Assembly: GCA_945952575.1 (NCBI GenBank)
Contig: CAMFIY010000193.1
Coordinates: forward strand, 1-5,809
Source of the DNA: an uncultured Leucobacter sp.
GTDB taxonomy: Bacteria > Actinomycetota > Actinomycetes > Actinomycetales > Microbacteriaceae
DNA length: 5,809 nucleotides
Direction: 5' to 3'
Shown: positions 1-5,809 of the stretch, piece by piece
Position numbering within the stretch: position 1 is the stretch's first letter
Layout: each line of letters starts with the position of its first letter
Position numbers and translations under genes: made by a program
The notes under the pieces: model-generated
Databases searched by the model: none
Seen by the model: the letters and a program-made list of their open reading frames with translations, nothing else
What the model was told of the DNA's origin: nothing

Positions 1-312
1 CACGGCCTCACCACCGCGCGCCTCCCCTCGCTCCACCCTATCCTCGCGCGGCGCCCGGCGCACATCCACTTCTCGGTGTTCGGGAACTCGATCACGCAGC
101 GGCTCGTGACCCAGATGTACTTCCCCGGCGACCCGCTCTTCGCGCTCGATCCGATCTACAACACGATCCGCGAGCAGAAGGACCGGGATCGCCTGATCGG
201 CACATACGACCACGAGCAGACCGTGCACGAGTTCTCGATGGGATATCGCTTCGACATCGTGCTCGACGGCCCGGATGCCACCTGGTTCGAGCCGGGTGAG
301 GGGGAGCACTGA
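1..312 (+). CDS. pcaH: Protocatechuate 3,4-dioxygenase beta subunit, 3' end only
   Basis: This is the C-terminal 103 residues of the beta chain, which carries the non-haem Fe(III) of protocatechuate 3,4-dioxygenase. The enzyme cleaves protocatechuate with O2 to 3-carboxy-cis,cis-muconate in the cytoplasm. The segment RPAHIHFSVFG at window residues 18-28 holds the two His iron ligands (H21, H23) and the active-site Arg (R18). Q38 and I52 fall at the spacing of Gln477 and Ile491 of the Pseudomonas putida enzyme, and LVTQMYFPGDPL (35-46) is a family hallmark. The C-terminus (YRFDIVLDG, then a short tail) is normal. The reading frame is open to the window edge, so the start lies outside. Oddly, residues 8-17 do not match the family's YPWRN...W segment, so the Tyr iron ligand is not at its usual place (see findings). 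The stop overlaps the pcaG start by one base. Confidence 0.93.
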   Translation, partial: HGLTTARLPSLHPILARRPAHIHFSVFGNSITQRLVTQMYFPGDPLFALDPIYNTIREQKDRDRLIGTYDHEQTVHEFSMGYRFDIVLDGPDATWFEPGEGEH

Positions 313-896
313 TGGGCGCAGCGCAGCGGGGCTCGGGCGCCCCGGCGAGGACCCGCCTGCAGACCCCCGGGCAGACGGTCGGCCCGTTCTTCGCCTTCGG
401 CCTCGACTCCGAGCGGAAGCACGAGGTCGTCTTCCCGCACTCGCCCGGTGCGATCCTGCTCGGCGGAACGGTCCGCGACGGTGCGGGGGATCCGATCCCC
501 GACGCCGTCGTCGAGATCTGGCAGGCCGACGGCGACGGACGCATCCCCCGGGCGCGCGGCTTCCTGCATCGCGACGGCCACACCTTCACCGGTTTCGGCC
601 GATCCTTCACCAGCGACGAGGGACGCTACGAGTTCTGGACCCGCGACCCCGGATCGGTGGCGGGTGAAGCGCCGTTCTTCGCCGCTGTCGTCTTCGCGCG
701 CGGGCTGCCAGACAAACTGCACACCCGCATCTACCTGCCGGAGGGCGAGGAGCGCCTCGCAGCGGATCCGCTGCTGGCCTCCTTGACTCCGAAGGAGCGC
801 GCTACGCTCGTTGCCACACGCACGCCCGAGGGGTATCTGCAGCACGACATCCACCTGCAGGGCGGGAAGGAGACCGTGTTCCTTGCCTACGGATGA
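312..896 (+). CDS. pcaG: Protocatechuate 3,4-dioxygenase alpha subunit
   Basis: This 194-residue protein is the alpha chain that pairs with PcaH. It contributes to the active-site pocket but does not bind the iron. The alpha-type N-terminal motif TPGQTVGPFFAFGL spans residues 18-31. The intradiol dioxygenase beta-sandwich follows, with VVEIWQAD at 66-73 and GRYEFWT at 104-110. FARGLPDKLHTRIY (128-141) is the alpha-chain counterpart of the iron-binding segment and lacks the His-x-His ligand pair, as expected for this subunit. The protein ends in DIHLQGGKETVFLAYG, typical of the family, and the length is normal (about 200). The ATG overlaps the pcaH stop (TGATG), with a purine-rich GGGGAG at 301-306 five bases upstream, so translation is probably coupled to pcaH. 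That fits a 1:1 subunit need. Confidence 0.97.
   Translation: MGAAQRGSGAPARTRLQTPGQTVGPFFAFGLDSERKHEVVFPHSPGAILLGGTVRDGAGDPIPDAVVEIWQADGDGRIPRARGFLHRDGHTFTGFGRSFTSDEGRYEFWTRDPGSVAGEAPFFAAVVFARGLPDKLHTRIYLPEGEERLAADPLLASLTPKERATLVATRTPEGYLQHDIHLQGGKETVFLAYG
864..872 (+). promoter_or_regulatory. Ribosome binding site deciding the pcaB start
   Basis: GGGAAGGAG lies inside the 3' end of pcaG and is the best Shine-Dalgarno match near the start of pcaB. There is no ATG or GTG in the pcaB frame at suitable spacing. The first possible start after it is TTG at 883, 10 bases downstream, slightly longer than ideal. This is the reason for choosing a TTG start. The next TTG at 898 would be 25 bases away. 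Confidence 0.6.
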
Positions 897-2289
897 GTTG
901 AGCGACGGAGATATCGGCGGCGGTCGGGGTTTCGACCGAGGACTGCTCTCGCCGGTGACGGCGGGGTCGGATCCCGACTCCGGGCTGGATGACGCGACCT
1001 TCGCGCGGTGCATGATCGCCGCCGAGATCGCGCTGACCCGTGCCTGGGCGGAGGTCGGCGTGGCACCCGCGGAGGCGGCCGAGGCGGTCGCCGAGGCGCT
1101 CGGTGCCCGTGCGGACGACCTCCTCGCGGTGCACGGCCTCGGTGAAACGGAGCTCGCCGAGTTGATCACGGCCTCGGCTTCGGGCGGAAACCCCGTGATC
1201 CCGCTCGTCGGGATGCTCCGGGACCGCGTGCCCTCGCGCGCACGCACCTGGGTGCACCGGGGAGCGACCAGCCAGGACATCCTCGACACCGCACTGATGC
1301 TGCTGGCCAGAGAGGCCGGCATCGGGCTGCTCGCACGCCTGGTAGAGGCCGACGAGACGCTGCTCCGCTTCGCCGCCGCCCACCGAGATCAGACGGCCGC
1401 TGCGCGCACGCTCACCCAGCACGCCGTGCCCACCACCGTGGGTCTGCGCGCTGCGAACTGGGAGCGCGGGCTCGCCCGTGCGGCGGCTCGCCTGGACGAC
1501 GCGCTCTGGCAGCTCCCGGCGCAGCTCGGCGGTGCGGGAGGCACGCTGGCCTCCTTCTCGCTCATCGGCGGGCCGGATGTCGCGGCCGCGCTGCCCTCGG
1601 CCTTCGCCGGCGAGCTCGACCTCGCCGTGCCCGAAGCGCCCTGGCACACGACGCGCTGGCCGGTGACCGAGCTGGCCGACGCACTCGTGCAGGTCACCGA
1701 TGCTCTTGGCGTGATCGCCGCCGATGTCGCGACGCTGAGCCGCACCGAGATCGGCGAGCTGGCCGAGGGAGCCGGCGGCGGATCCTCCGCGATGCCGCAG
1801 AAGCGCAACCCGGTGCGCTCGGTGCTGATCCGTTCGGCCGCGATCCGCGCCCCCCACCTCGCGGCGACCCTGCACACGGCCGCCGCGCTCGCCGTCGACG
1901 AGCGCCCCGACGGCGCCTGGCACGCCGAATGGCCGGCGTTGCGGGAGTTGCTGCGGGTCGCGCTCGGAGCCGCGGCCAATGCCGAGGCTCTGCTCGCCGG
2001 GCTCGTGGTCGACGCGGACGCCGTCGATCGCAACCTTCGGCTCAGTCGTGGGCTCATCGTCGCGGAGCGGCTGTCGATCGCACTGGGGCCGATCATCGGC
2101 GCCGAGCGGGTGAGGCAGCTGGTCGACGCGGCCGGAGCCGGGGCCGATCTCGGCGAACTGCTGCGGGCAGAGCCGAGTATCGCGGATCTCGATATCGATG
2201 CGCTGCTGGATCCATCGGACTACACCGGCCTGGCCGGCATGCTCGTCGACGGTCTGACTCTCGAGCCCGGCGCAGAGGGCGCCGAATGA
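883..2289 (+). CDS. pcaB: 3-carboxy-cis,cis-muconate cycloisomerase
   Basis: This enzyme converts 3-carboxy-cis,cis-muconate to 4-carboxymuconolactone (gamma-carboxymuconolactone), the second step of the pathway. It belongs to the fumarase/aspartase/argininosuccinate lyase superfamily. With the chosen start it has 468 residues, close to the usual 450. Visible motifs are GLLSPVTAG near the N-terminus (typical of PcaB), HRGATSQDILDT at 125-136, LTQHAVPTT at 177-185 and the superfamily signature loop GSSAMPQKRNP at 300-310. In the LTQHAVPTT region lyases such as argininosuccinate lyase carry a THLQ His that is absent here, as in other PcaB proteins. The start is inferred. TTG at 883 lies 10 bases after GGGAAGGAG (864-872) and gives a 14-base overlap with pcaG. 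TTG at 898 and GTG at 955 are in-frame alternatives, but both sit poorly relative to a ribosome binding site, and 955 would remove the conserved GLLSP segment. The stop overlaps pcaD by 4 bases. Confidence 0.95.
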   Translation: MPTDELSDGDIGGGRGFDRGLLSPVTAGSDPDSGLDDATFARCMIAAEIALTRAWAEVGVAPAEAAEAVAEALGARADDLLAVHGLGETELAELITASASGGNPVIPLVGMLRDRVPSRARTWVHRGATSQDILDTALMLLAREAGIGLLARLVEADETLLRFAAAHRDQTAAARTLTQHAVPTTVGLRAANWERGLARAAARLDDALWQLPAQLGGAGGTLASFSLIGGPDVAAALPSAFAGELDLAVPEAPWHTTRWPVTELADALVQVTDALGVIAADVATLSRTEIGELAEGAGGGSSAMPQKRNPVRSVLIRSAAIRAPHLAATLHTAAALAVDERPDGAWHAEWPALRELLRVALGAAANAEALLAGLVVDADAVDRNLRLSRGLIVAERLSIALGPIIGAERVRQLVDAAGAGADLGELLRAEPSIADLDIDALLDPSDYTGLAGMLVDGLTLEPGAEGAE

Positions 2290-3068
2290 CCGCACCCGAG
2301 ATCACGCTCACCGAGCCGGTCGGCGCCGAGGGGAGGCCGCTCCTCGTGCTCGGCCACTCGCTCGGCACCGGCCCGCTGCTCTGGGAGAACGCGGTGCCGC
2401 TGCTCGTCGGAGACTTCCGGGTCTCGCTGCTGAGCCTGCCCGGGCACGGCACTGCCCCGGTGCCGGACGGGCCCTTCACGATGGCTGAGCTGGCAGAATC
2501 GGTCGCCGGCGCGGTCCGCGGAATCGGCGGCTGCGCGCCCGCCTACTACGCCGGGGTCTCGATCGGCGGTGCGCTCGCCCTGCACCGCGCGCTGGATCAC
2601 GGGGACGTGTTCGCGGCGGTCGCAAGCCTCGCCGCCGGAGCCGAGCTCGGCACGAGCGAGCACTGGCTCACCCGCGCCGAGACTGTGCGGCGGCAGTCGA
2701 CCTCGGTGCTCATCGGGCCGTCCGCGCAGTCGTGGTTCGTGCCCGAGTCGTTCGAGCGGGAGCCGGTGCTGATCGGACGGATCCTGCACGCGCTGCGGGA
2801 CACCGACGACGAGGGATACGCGCGATGCGCCGAGGCGCTGGCCGGCTACGATCTGCGCGGCCGTCTCGGTGAGATCCGGATCCCGGTGCTCGCGGCATGG
2901 GGCGAGCACGACACCGTCGGCACCGAGGCGCGGCAGGATCAGATCGTCGCCGGAGCACCGCGAGCGCGCAAGGTGCGGATCGACGGTGTCGCCCATCAGC
3001 CGCCGGCCGAGCGGCCCGGGGCGACGCTGGCCGTGCTGCGCGAGTTCTTCACCGACATTCAGAAATAG
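2286..3068 (+). CDS. pcaD: 3-oxoadipate enol-lactonase
   Basis: This 260-residue alpha/beta hydrolase opens 3-oxoadipate enol-lactone to 3-oxoadipate. The oxyanion-hole region LGHSLGTG is at 22-29. The nucleophile elbow GVSIGG at 90-95 has Ser92. The acidic triad member is probably Asp209 in WGEHD, and His237 in GVAHQPP completes the triad. The length equals that of stand-alone PcaD proteins, and the C-terminal helix (LAVLREFF) is complete. The ATG overlaps the pcaB stop (ATGA), and AGAGGG at 2274-2279 sits 6 bases upstream, which fixes this start although the frame stays open further upstream inside pcaB. In many actinobacteria this domain is fused to PcaC as PcaL. Here the frame ends in TAG 13 bases before pcaC. 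Assignment to the enol-lactonase rather than a generic hydrolase rests on sequence character and on its place between pcaB and pcaC. Confidence 0.95.
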   Translation: MTAPEITLTEPVGAEGRPLLVLGHSLGTGPLLWENAVPLLVGDFRVSLLSLPGHGTAPVPDGPFTMAELAESVAGAVRGIGGCAPAYYAGVSIGGALALHRALDHGDVFAAVASLAAGAELGTSEHWLTRAETVRRQSTSVLIGPSAQSWFVPESFEREPVLIGRILHALRDTDDEGYARCAEALAGYDLRGRLGEIRIPVLAAWGEHDTVGTEARQDQIVAGAPRARKVRIDGVAHQPPAERPGATLAVLREFFTDIQK

Positions 3069-3072
3069 GGAG
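3068..3072 (+). promoter_or_regulatory. Ribosome binding site of pcaC
   Basis: GGGAG begins at the last base of the pcaD stop codon and ends 9 bases before the ATG at 3082. Two in-frame ATGs exist. The one at 3073 directly abuts this site, which leaves no spacing, so 3082 is taken as the start. The site matters because it supports pcaC being translated as its own protein and not as part of a PcaL fusion. Confidence 0.6.
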
Positions 3073-3081
3073 ATGCGGACT

Positions 3082-3486
3082 ATGACGGGATCTGCCGGAT
3101 CAGGACTCAGCGACGAGGAGCGCTACGACCGCGGCATGTCCGTGCGTCGCGAGGTGCTGAGCGACGCACACGTGGATCGCGCGATCGCGGGCACGAACTC
3201 CTTCACCGCCGACTTCCAGGACTTCATCACGCGCACCGCCTGGGGCGACATCTGGTCGCGCCCAGGCCTGGACCGCCGCTCGCGCTCGGTCGCAGTGCTG
3301 ACGGCGATGCTGGCGCTGGGTCATCACGATGAGTTCAAGATGCACGTCGCCGCCGCCCGCCGCAACGGGCTGACCGTCGACGAGATCAAGGAGGTCATCC
3401 TCCAGGCCGGCCTGTACTGCGGGGTGCCCGTGGCGAACGAGGGCATCAGAATGGCCGCCGAGGTGCTCGGGGAGGAAGCGGAGTGA
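3082..3486 (+). CDS. pcaC: 4-carboxymuconolactone decarboxylase
   Basis: This 134-residue protein decarboxylates 4-carboxymuconolactone to 3-oxoadipate enol-lactone, the substrate of PcaD. It belongs to the small all-helical carboxymuconolactone decarboxylase (CMD/AhpD-like) family. Recognisable parts are ERYDRGMSVRREVLSDAHVD (13-32), FQDFITRTAWGDIWSRPGLD (45-64) and the region 84-119. That region contains EFKMHVAAARRNGLT with Glu84 and His88, followed by EIKEVILQAGLYCGVPVAN. The C-x-x-C redox pair of AhpD is absent, so it is a decarboxylase and not a peroxidase partner. The length fits stand-alone PcaC (about 130). It is the only gene in the window not overlapping its upstream neighbour. Its last four bases overlap the GTG start of pcaI. 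Confidence 0.96.
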   Translation: MTGSAGSGLSDEERYDRGMSVRREVLSDAHVDRAIAGTNSFTADFQDFITRTAWGDIWSRPGLDRRSRSVAVLTAMLALGHHDEFKMHVAAARRNGLTVDEIKEVILQAGLYCGVPVANEGIRMAAEVLGEEAE

Positions 3487-4208
3487 TCGACAAGACCGTG
3501 GCCTCCGTCGAGGAGGCCGTCGCCGGCATCCCCGACGGCGCCACCGTGATGATCGGCGGCTTCGGCCGTGCCGGGCAGCCGGTCGAACTGATCGATGCGC
3601 TCATCGAGCAGGGCGCACGCGGGCTGACCATCGTGAACAACAACGCGGGCAACGGCGACACCGGCCTCGCCGCGCTCCTCGCCAAGCGGCGGGTGCGGAA
3701 GATCATCTGCTCCTTCCCCCGGCAGAGCGATTCGTGGGTGTTCGACGGCCTCTACCGGGAGGGCGCCATCGAACTCGAACTGGTGCCGCAGGGCAACCTC
3801 GCCGAGCGGATCCGTGCCGCCGGCGCCGGCATCGGCGCCTTCTACTCGCCGACCGCCGTCGGCACCGAGCTGGCAGAAGGCAAGGAGATGCGCGAGATCG
3901 AGGGCAAGACCTACCTGCTCGAATATCCGATCCGCGCCGACTTCGCGCTCATCAGCGGCCTCAGGGCGGATCGTTGGGGCAATCTCGTCTTCCGGGAGAC
4001 CGCCCGGAACTTCGGGCCGATCATGGCGACGGCCGCGACCACGACCATTGCGCAGGTCGACGAGGTCGTGCCGCTCGGATCCATCGATCCCGAGACCGTC
4101 GTCACGCCCGGCATCTTCGTCGATCGGGTGGTCGCCGTCGGTGAGCGCGCCTGGCTGCGCGGCGGTGGATTCGTCGGCGGAGTCGATCTCGAAGGGAACC
4201 CGATCTGA
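3483..4208 (+). CDS. pcaI: 3-oxoadipate CoA-transferase subunit A
   Basis: This 241-residue protein is the alpha subunit of succinyl-CoA:3-oxoadipate CoA-transferase, which activates 3-oxoadipate to 3-oxoadipyl-CoA. The family I CoA-transferase glycine-rich motif GGFGRAGQP is at 25-33. GLTIVNNNAG follows at 47-56, then LLEYPIRADFALI, and TPGIFVDRVV lies near the C-terminus. All are typical of the A subunit. The catalytic Glu is on the partner PcaJ. The start is GTG, overlapping the pcaC stop (GTGA), with a strong GGGGAGGAA at 3469-3477 (7 bases from GGAGG to the start). The related CatI or acetoacetate CoA-transferase AtoD would look similar. Its position within a full pca set decides for PcaI. 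Confidence 0.95.
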   Translation: MIDKTVASVEEAVAGIPDGATVMIGGFGRAGQPVELIDALIEQGARGLTIVNNNAGNGDTGLAALLAKRRVRKIICSFPRQSDSWVFDGLYREGAIELELVPQGNLAERIRAAGAGIGAFYSPTAVGTELAEGKEMREIEGKTYLLEYPIRADFALISGLRADRWGNLVFRETARNFGPIMATAATTTIAQVDEVVPLGSIDPETVVTPGIFVDRVVAVGERAWLRGGGFVGGVDLEGNPI

Positions 4209-4867
4209 TGCCCACCAGGATCAGCCGACAGGATCTTGCAGCGCGGATCGCCGCCGACATCCCCGAGGGCTCATACGTGAACCTCGGCATCGGGGCGCCG
4301 ACGCTCGTCGCCGACTATCTCCCCGCGGATCAGGAGATCATCCTGCACACCGAGAACGGCATGCTCGGGATGGGGCCCGCCCCCGCGCCCGGCGAAGTGG
4401 ATCCCGATCTCATCAATGCGGGCAAGCAGGCGGTGACCGCGCTTGCGGGGGCCGCCTACTTCCAGCACGCGGACTCGTTCGCGATGATGCGCGGCGGCCA
4501 CCTGGACGTGTGCGTGCTCGGCGCGTTCCAGGTCGCGGCCAACGGGGATCTGGCGAACTGGTCGACCGGTGCGCCCGGTGCGATCCCGGCGATCGGCGGT
4601 GCGATGGATCTTGCGATCGGCGCGAAGTCCGTCTACGTGATGACCGACCTGCTCGCCAAGACGGGAGAGTCGAAGCTCGTCGAGCGCTGCGGCTACCCGC
4701 TGACCGGGGCCGGTTGCGTCACCCGGGTCTACACGGATCACGCGGTGTTCGAGGTGATGCCCGAGGGCTTCGCGGTGCGCGAGCTGTTCGGCGACAATAC
4801 CCTCGCCGAACTGGAGGAGCTGACGGGTCTGCGCCTGATCGGTGCGCCCGAGGGGAGTCGGGCGTGA
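4208..4867 (+). CDS. pcaJ: 3-oxoadipate CoA-transferase subunit B
   Basis: This 219-residue beta subunit pairs with PcaI. It carries NLGIGAPT at 25-32 and the catalytic loop HTENGMLG at 47-54, in which Glu49 is the expected residue that forms the glutamyl-CoA thioester. GGHLDVCVLGAFQV and the segment around YPLTG are also typical. The length is normal for the B subunit. The ATG overlaps the pcaI stop by one base (TGATG), and GAAGGGAA at 4191-4198 lies 9 bases upstream, suggesting coupled synthesis of the two subunits. As with pcaI, CatJ or AtoA are close relatives, and the neighbourhood supports PcaJ. Confidence 0.95.
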   Translation: MPTRISRQDLAARIAADIPEGSYVNLGIGAPTLVADYLPADQEIILHTENGMLGMGPAPAPGEVDPDLINAGKQAVTALAGAAYFQHADSFAMMRGGHLDVCVLGAFQVAANGDLANWSTGAPGAIPAIGGAMDLAIGAKSVYVMTDLLAKTGESKLVERCGYPLTGAGCVTRVYTDHAVFEVMPEGFAVRELFGDNTLAELEELTGLRLIGAPEGSRA

Positions 4868-5809
4868 CCACCACCTATATCTACGATGCGGTCCGGACTC
4901 CTTTCGGTCGTGCGGCGGGCGGCCTTTCCGGCGTGCGCCCCGACGACCTCGCGGCAACCGTGATGCGCGCGGTCGTGGAGCGCACGGGCATCGATCCCGC
5001 GCGCATCGACGACGTGATCTTCGGCGACGCCAACCAGGCGGGTGAGGACAATCGCAATGTGGCGCGCTTCGGCGCGCTGCTCGCCGGCTTCCCGACTTCG
5101 GTGACCGGCGTCACCGTCAATCGACTGTGCGCGTCGTCGCTGGAGGCAGTGATCCAGGGATCGCGCGCGATCGAGACCGGCGACGCCGACCTCGTGCTCG
5201 CGGGCGGCGTCGAGTCGATGAGCCGCGCGCCCTTCGTGGTCGAGAAGTCGTCGAAGCCGTGGCCGGCGGTCGGCAACCAGACCATGTGGAACACCTCGAT
5301 CGGCTGGCGGATGGTGAACCGCGCGTTGCCGCAGCACTGGACCATCTCGAACGGCGAGTCCGCGGAGAAGATCGCTCGCGAGTGGGGCATCGGGCGCGAG
5401 GCGCAGGACGCCTTCGCGGCGCGCTCGCACGAGCGGGCCGCATCCGCGTGGGCCGCGGGCGTCTACGATGCCGAGATCGTGCAGGTGCCGGGATATGAGC
5501 TTGCTCGGGACGAGGGGATCCGGGACGACACCTCGGTGGAGAAGCTGGCGGGCCTGAAGCCGTTGTTCGCGTCTCCGGGCGAAGGCACGGTGACCGCCGG
5601 TAACTCGTCGTCGATCAACGACGGGGCTTCGGCGGTGCTGCTCGGGCGCGAGGGCGCGATCGACGCGGAGCCGCTGGCTCGTGTCACCGGGAGGGCGGCG
5701 CACGGGGTGGACCCCGATGATTTCCCGATCGCACCCATCGAGGCGGCGAACCGGGCGCTCGCGCGCGCGGGCCGCACCTGGGCCGACGTGGATCTGGTCG
5801 AGCTGAACG
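4864..5809 (+). CDS. pcaF: 3-oxoadipyl-CoA thiolase, 5' part
   Basis: The first 315 residues are present. The frame is open to the window edge and stops just at VELN, which in thiolases continues as VELNEAFA. The enzyme cleaves 3-oxoadipyl-CoA with CoA to succinyl-CoA and acetyl-CoA, the last step of the pathway. Thiolase N-terminal features are YIYDAVRTPFGRAAGGL (5-21), the PcaF-typical ANQAGEDNRNVAR (56-68) and the acyl-accepting Cys89 in NRLCASS. AGGVESMSRAPF (113-124) and GTVTAGNSSSINDGASAVLL (241-260) follow. The catalytic His (GHP motif) and the second Cys (CxGxGxG) would lie in the missing 85 or so residues. The start is GTG, overlapping the pcaJ stop (GTGA), with AGGGGAG at 4851-4857 six bases upstream. 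Position after pcaIJ and the QAGEDNRNVAR segment favour PcaF over a general acetyl-CoA acetyltransferase. Confidence 0.95.
   Translation, partial: MTTTYIYDAVRTPFGRAAGGLSGVRPDDLAATVMRAVVERTGIDPARIDDVIFGDANQAGEDNRNVARFGALLAGFPTSVTGVTVNRLCASSLEAVIQGSRAIETGDADLVLAGGVESMSRAPFVVEKSSKPWPAVGNQTMWNTSIGWRMVNRALPQHWTISNGESAEKIAREWGIGREAQDAFAARSHERAASAWAAGVYDAEIVQVPGYELARDEGIRDDTSVEKLAGLKPLFASPGEGTVTAGNSSSINDGASAVLLGREGAIDAEPLARVTGRAAHGVDPDDFPIAPIEAANRALARAGRTWADVDLVELN

Larger units (their letters stand above)
1..5809 (+). other. pcaHGBDCIJF operon segment (protocatechuate degradation)
   Basis: Eight same-strand genes for consecutive beta-ketoadipate pathway steps overlap at six of seven junctions. There is no room for an internal promoter or terminator between genes, so a single polycistronic mRNA is inferred. 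The promoter must lie upstream of pcaH, outside the window. No regulator gene (IclR-type PcaR or MarR/LuxR-like types) is present between the genes, so control must come from outside this segment. Confidence 0.9.

Noticed and set aside
36..44. Pro-Tyr-Pro codons in another frame just upstream of RPAHIH, suggesting a frameshift in pcaH
   Set aside because: The Tyr would be 22 bases before the His codon instead of 39, and the residues upstream in that frame do not resemble PcaH. The LTTAR match upstream is in the main frame, so a simple frameshift does not explain the region.
1929..2285. Upstream extension of the pcaD frame inside pcaB
   Set aside because: The extension is Arg/Gly-rich shadow sequence of pcaB. 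PcaD homology begins just after ATG 2286, which has a proper upstream site and an ATGA overlap.
802..2295. 497-codon open frame on the minus strand opposite pcaB, and a 388-codon one at 156-1322
   Set aside because: These are mirror frames of GC-rich coding sequence. The translations are rich in Arg, Gly and Ala with no recognisable domain, while the + strand carries clear PcaG and PcaB motifs.
3073..3081. Earlier in-frame ATG for pcaC at 3073
   Set aside because: The only ribosome-binding-like sequence (GGGAG) directly abuts it, leaving no spacing. ATG at 3082 has a 9-base spacing.
3069..3081. Possible terminator or promoter in the only intergenic gap
   Set aside because: Thirteen bases are too few, and no inverted repeat or T-run is visible.
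4738..5703. 321-codon minus-strand open frame opposite pcaF
   Set aside because: It has a low-complexity Arg/His/Ala composition, and the opposite strand encodes a well-conserved thiolase.

Overview
The window is a GC-rich, tightly packed stretch carrying eight genes, all on the + strand and all from one pathway: the protocatechuate branch of the beta-ketoadipate pathway. The order is pcaH (3' end only), pcaG, pcaB, pcaD, pcaC, pcaI, pcaJ, pcaF (5' part only). The strong G/C preference at third codon positions, the GTG and TTG starts, and protein sequences of actinobacterial character (for example the TPGQTVGPFF type of PcaG and the ERYDRGM-VRREVL type of PcaC) suggest a high-GC actinobacterium. 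Microbacteriaceae or a near relative is my guess. The genus cannot be fixed from sequence reading alone.

Layout: 1-312 end of pcaH; 312-896 pcaG; 883-2289 pcaB; 2286-3068 pcaD; 3082-3486 pcaC; 3483-4208 pcaI; 4208-4867 pcaJ; 4864 to the window end pcaF. Six of the seven junctions overlap by 1, 4 or 14 bases, and the only gap is 13 bases between pcaD and pcaC. Ribosome binding sites lie inside the 3' end of the preceding gene, so the set looks like one translationally coupled transcript. No stretch longer than 13 bases is free of coding sequence. I see no promoter, terminator, regulator gene, RNA gene, repeat array or mobile element.

Pathway: PcaHG (protocatechuate 3,4-dioxygenase) opens the ring to 3-carboxy-cis,cis-muconate. 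PcaB cyclises this to 4-carboxymuconolactone. PcaC decarboxylates that to 3-oxoadipate enol-lactone, and PcaD hydrolyses it to 3-oxoadipate. PcaIJ transfers CoA from succinyl-CoA, and PcaF cleaves 3-oxoadipyl-CoA to succinyl-CoA and acetyl-CoA. Every step from ring cleavage to the TCA cycle is therefore encoded here.

This is a well-known catabolic system, and I do not see a novel one. Two points deserve a second look. The first ~50 bases do not encode the expected PcaH active-site segment: the Tyr iron ligand is missing at its usual place. And pcaD and pcaC are separate here, whereas many actinobacteria have them fused as pcaL.
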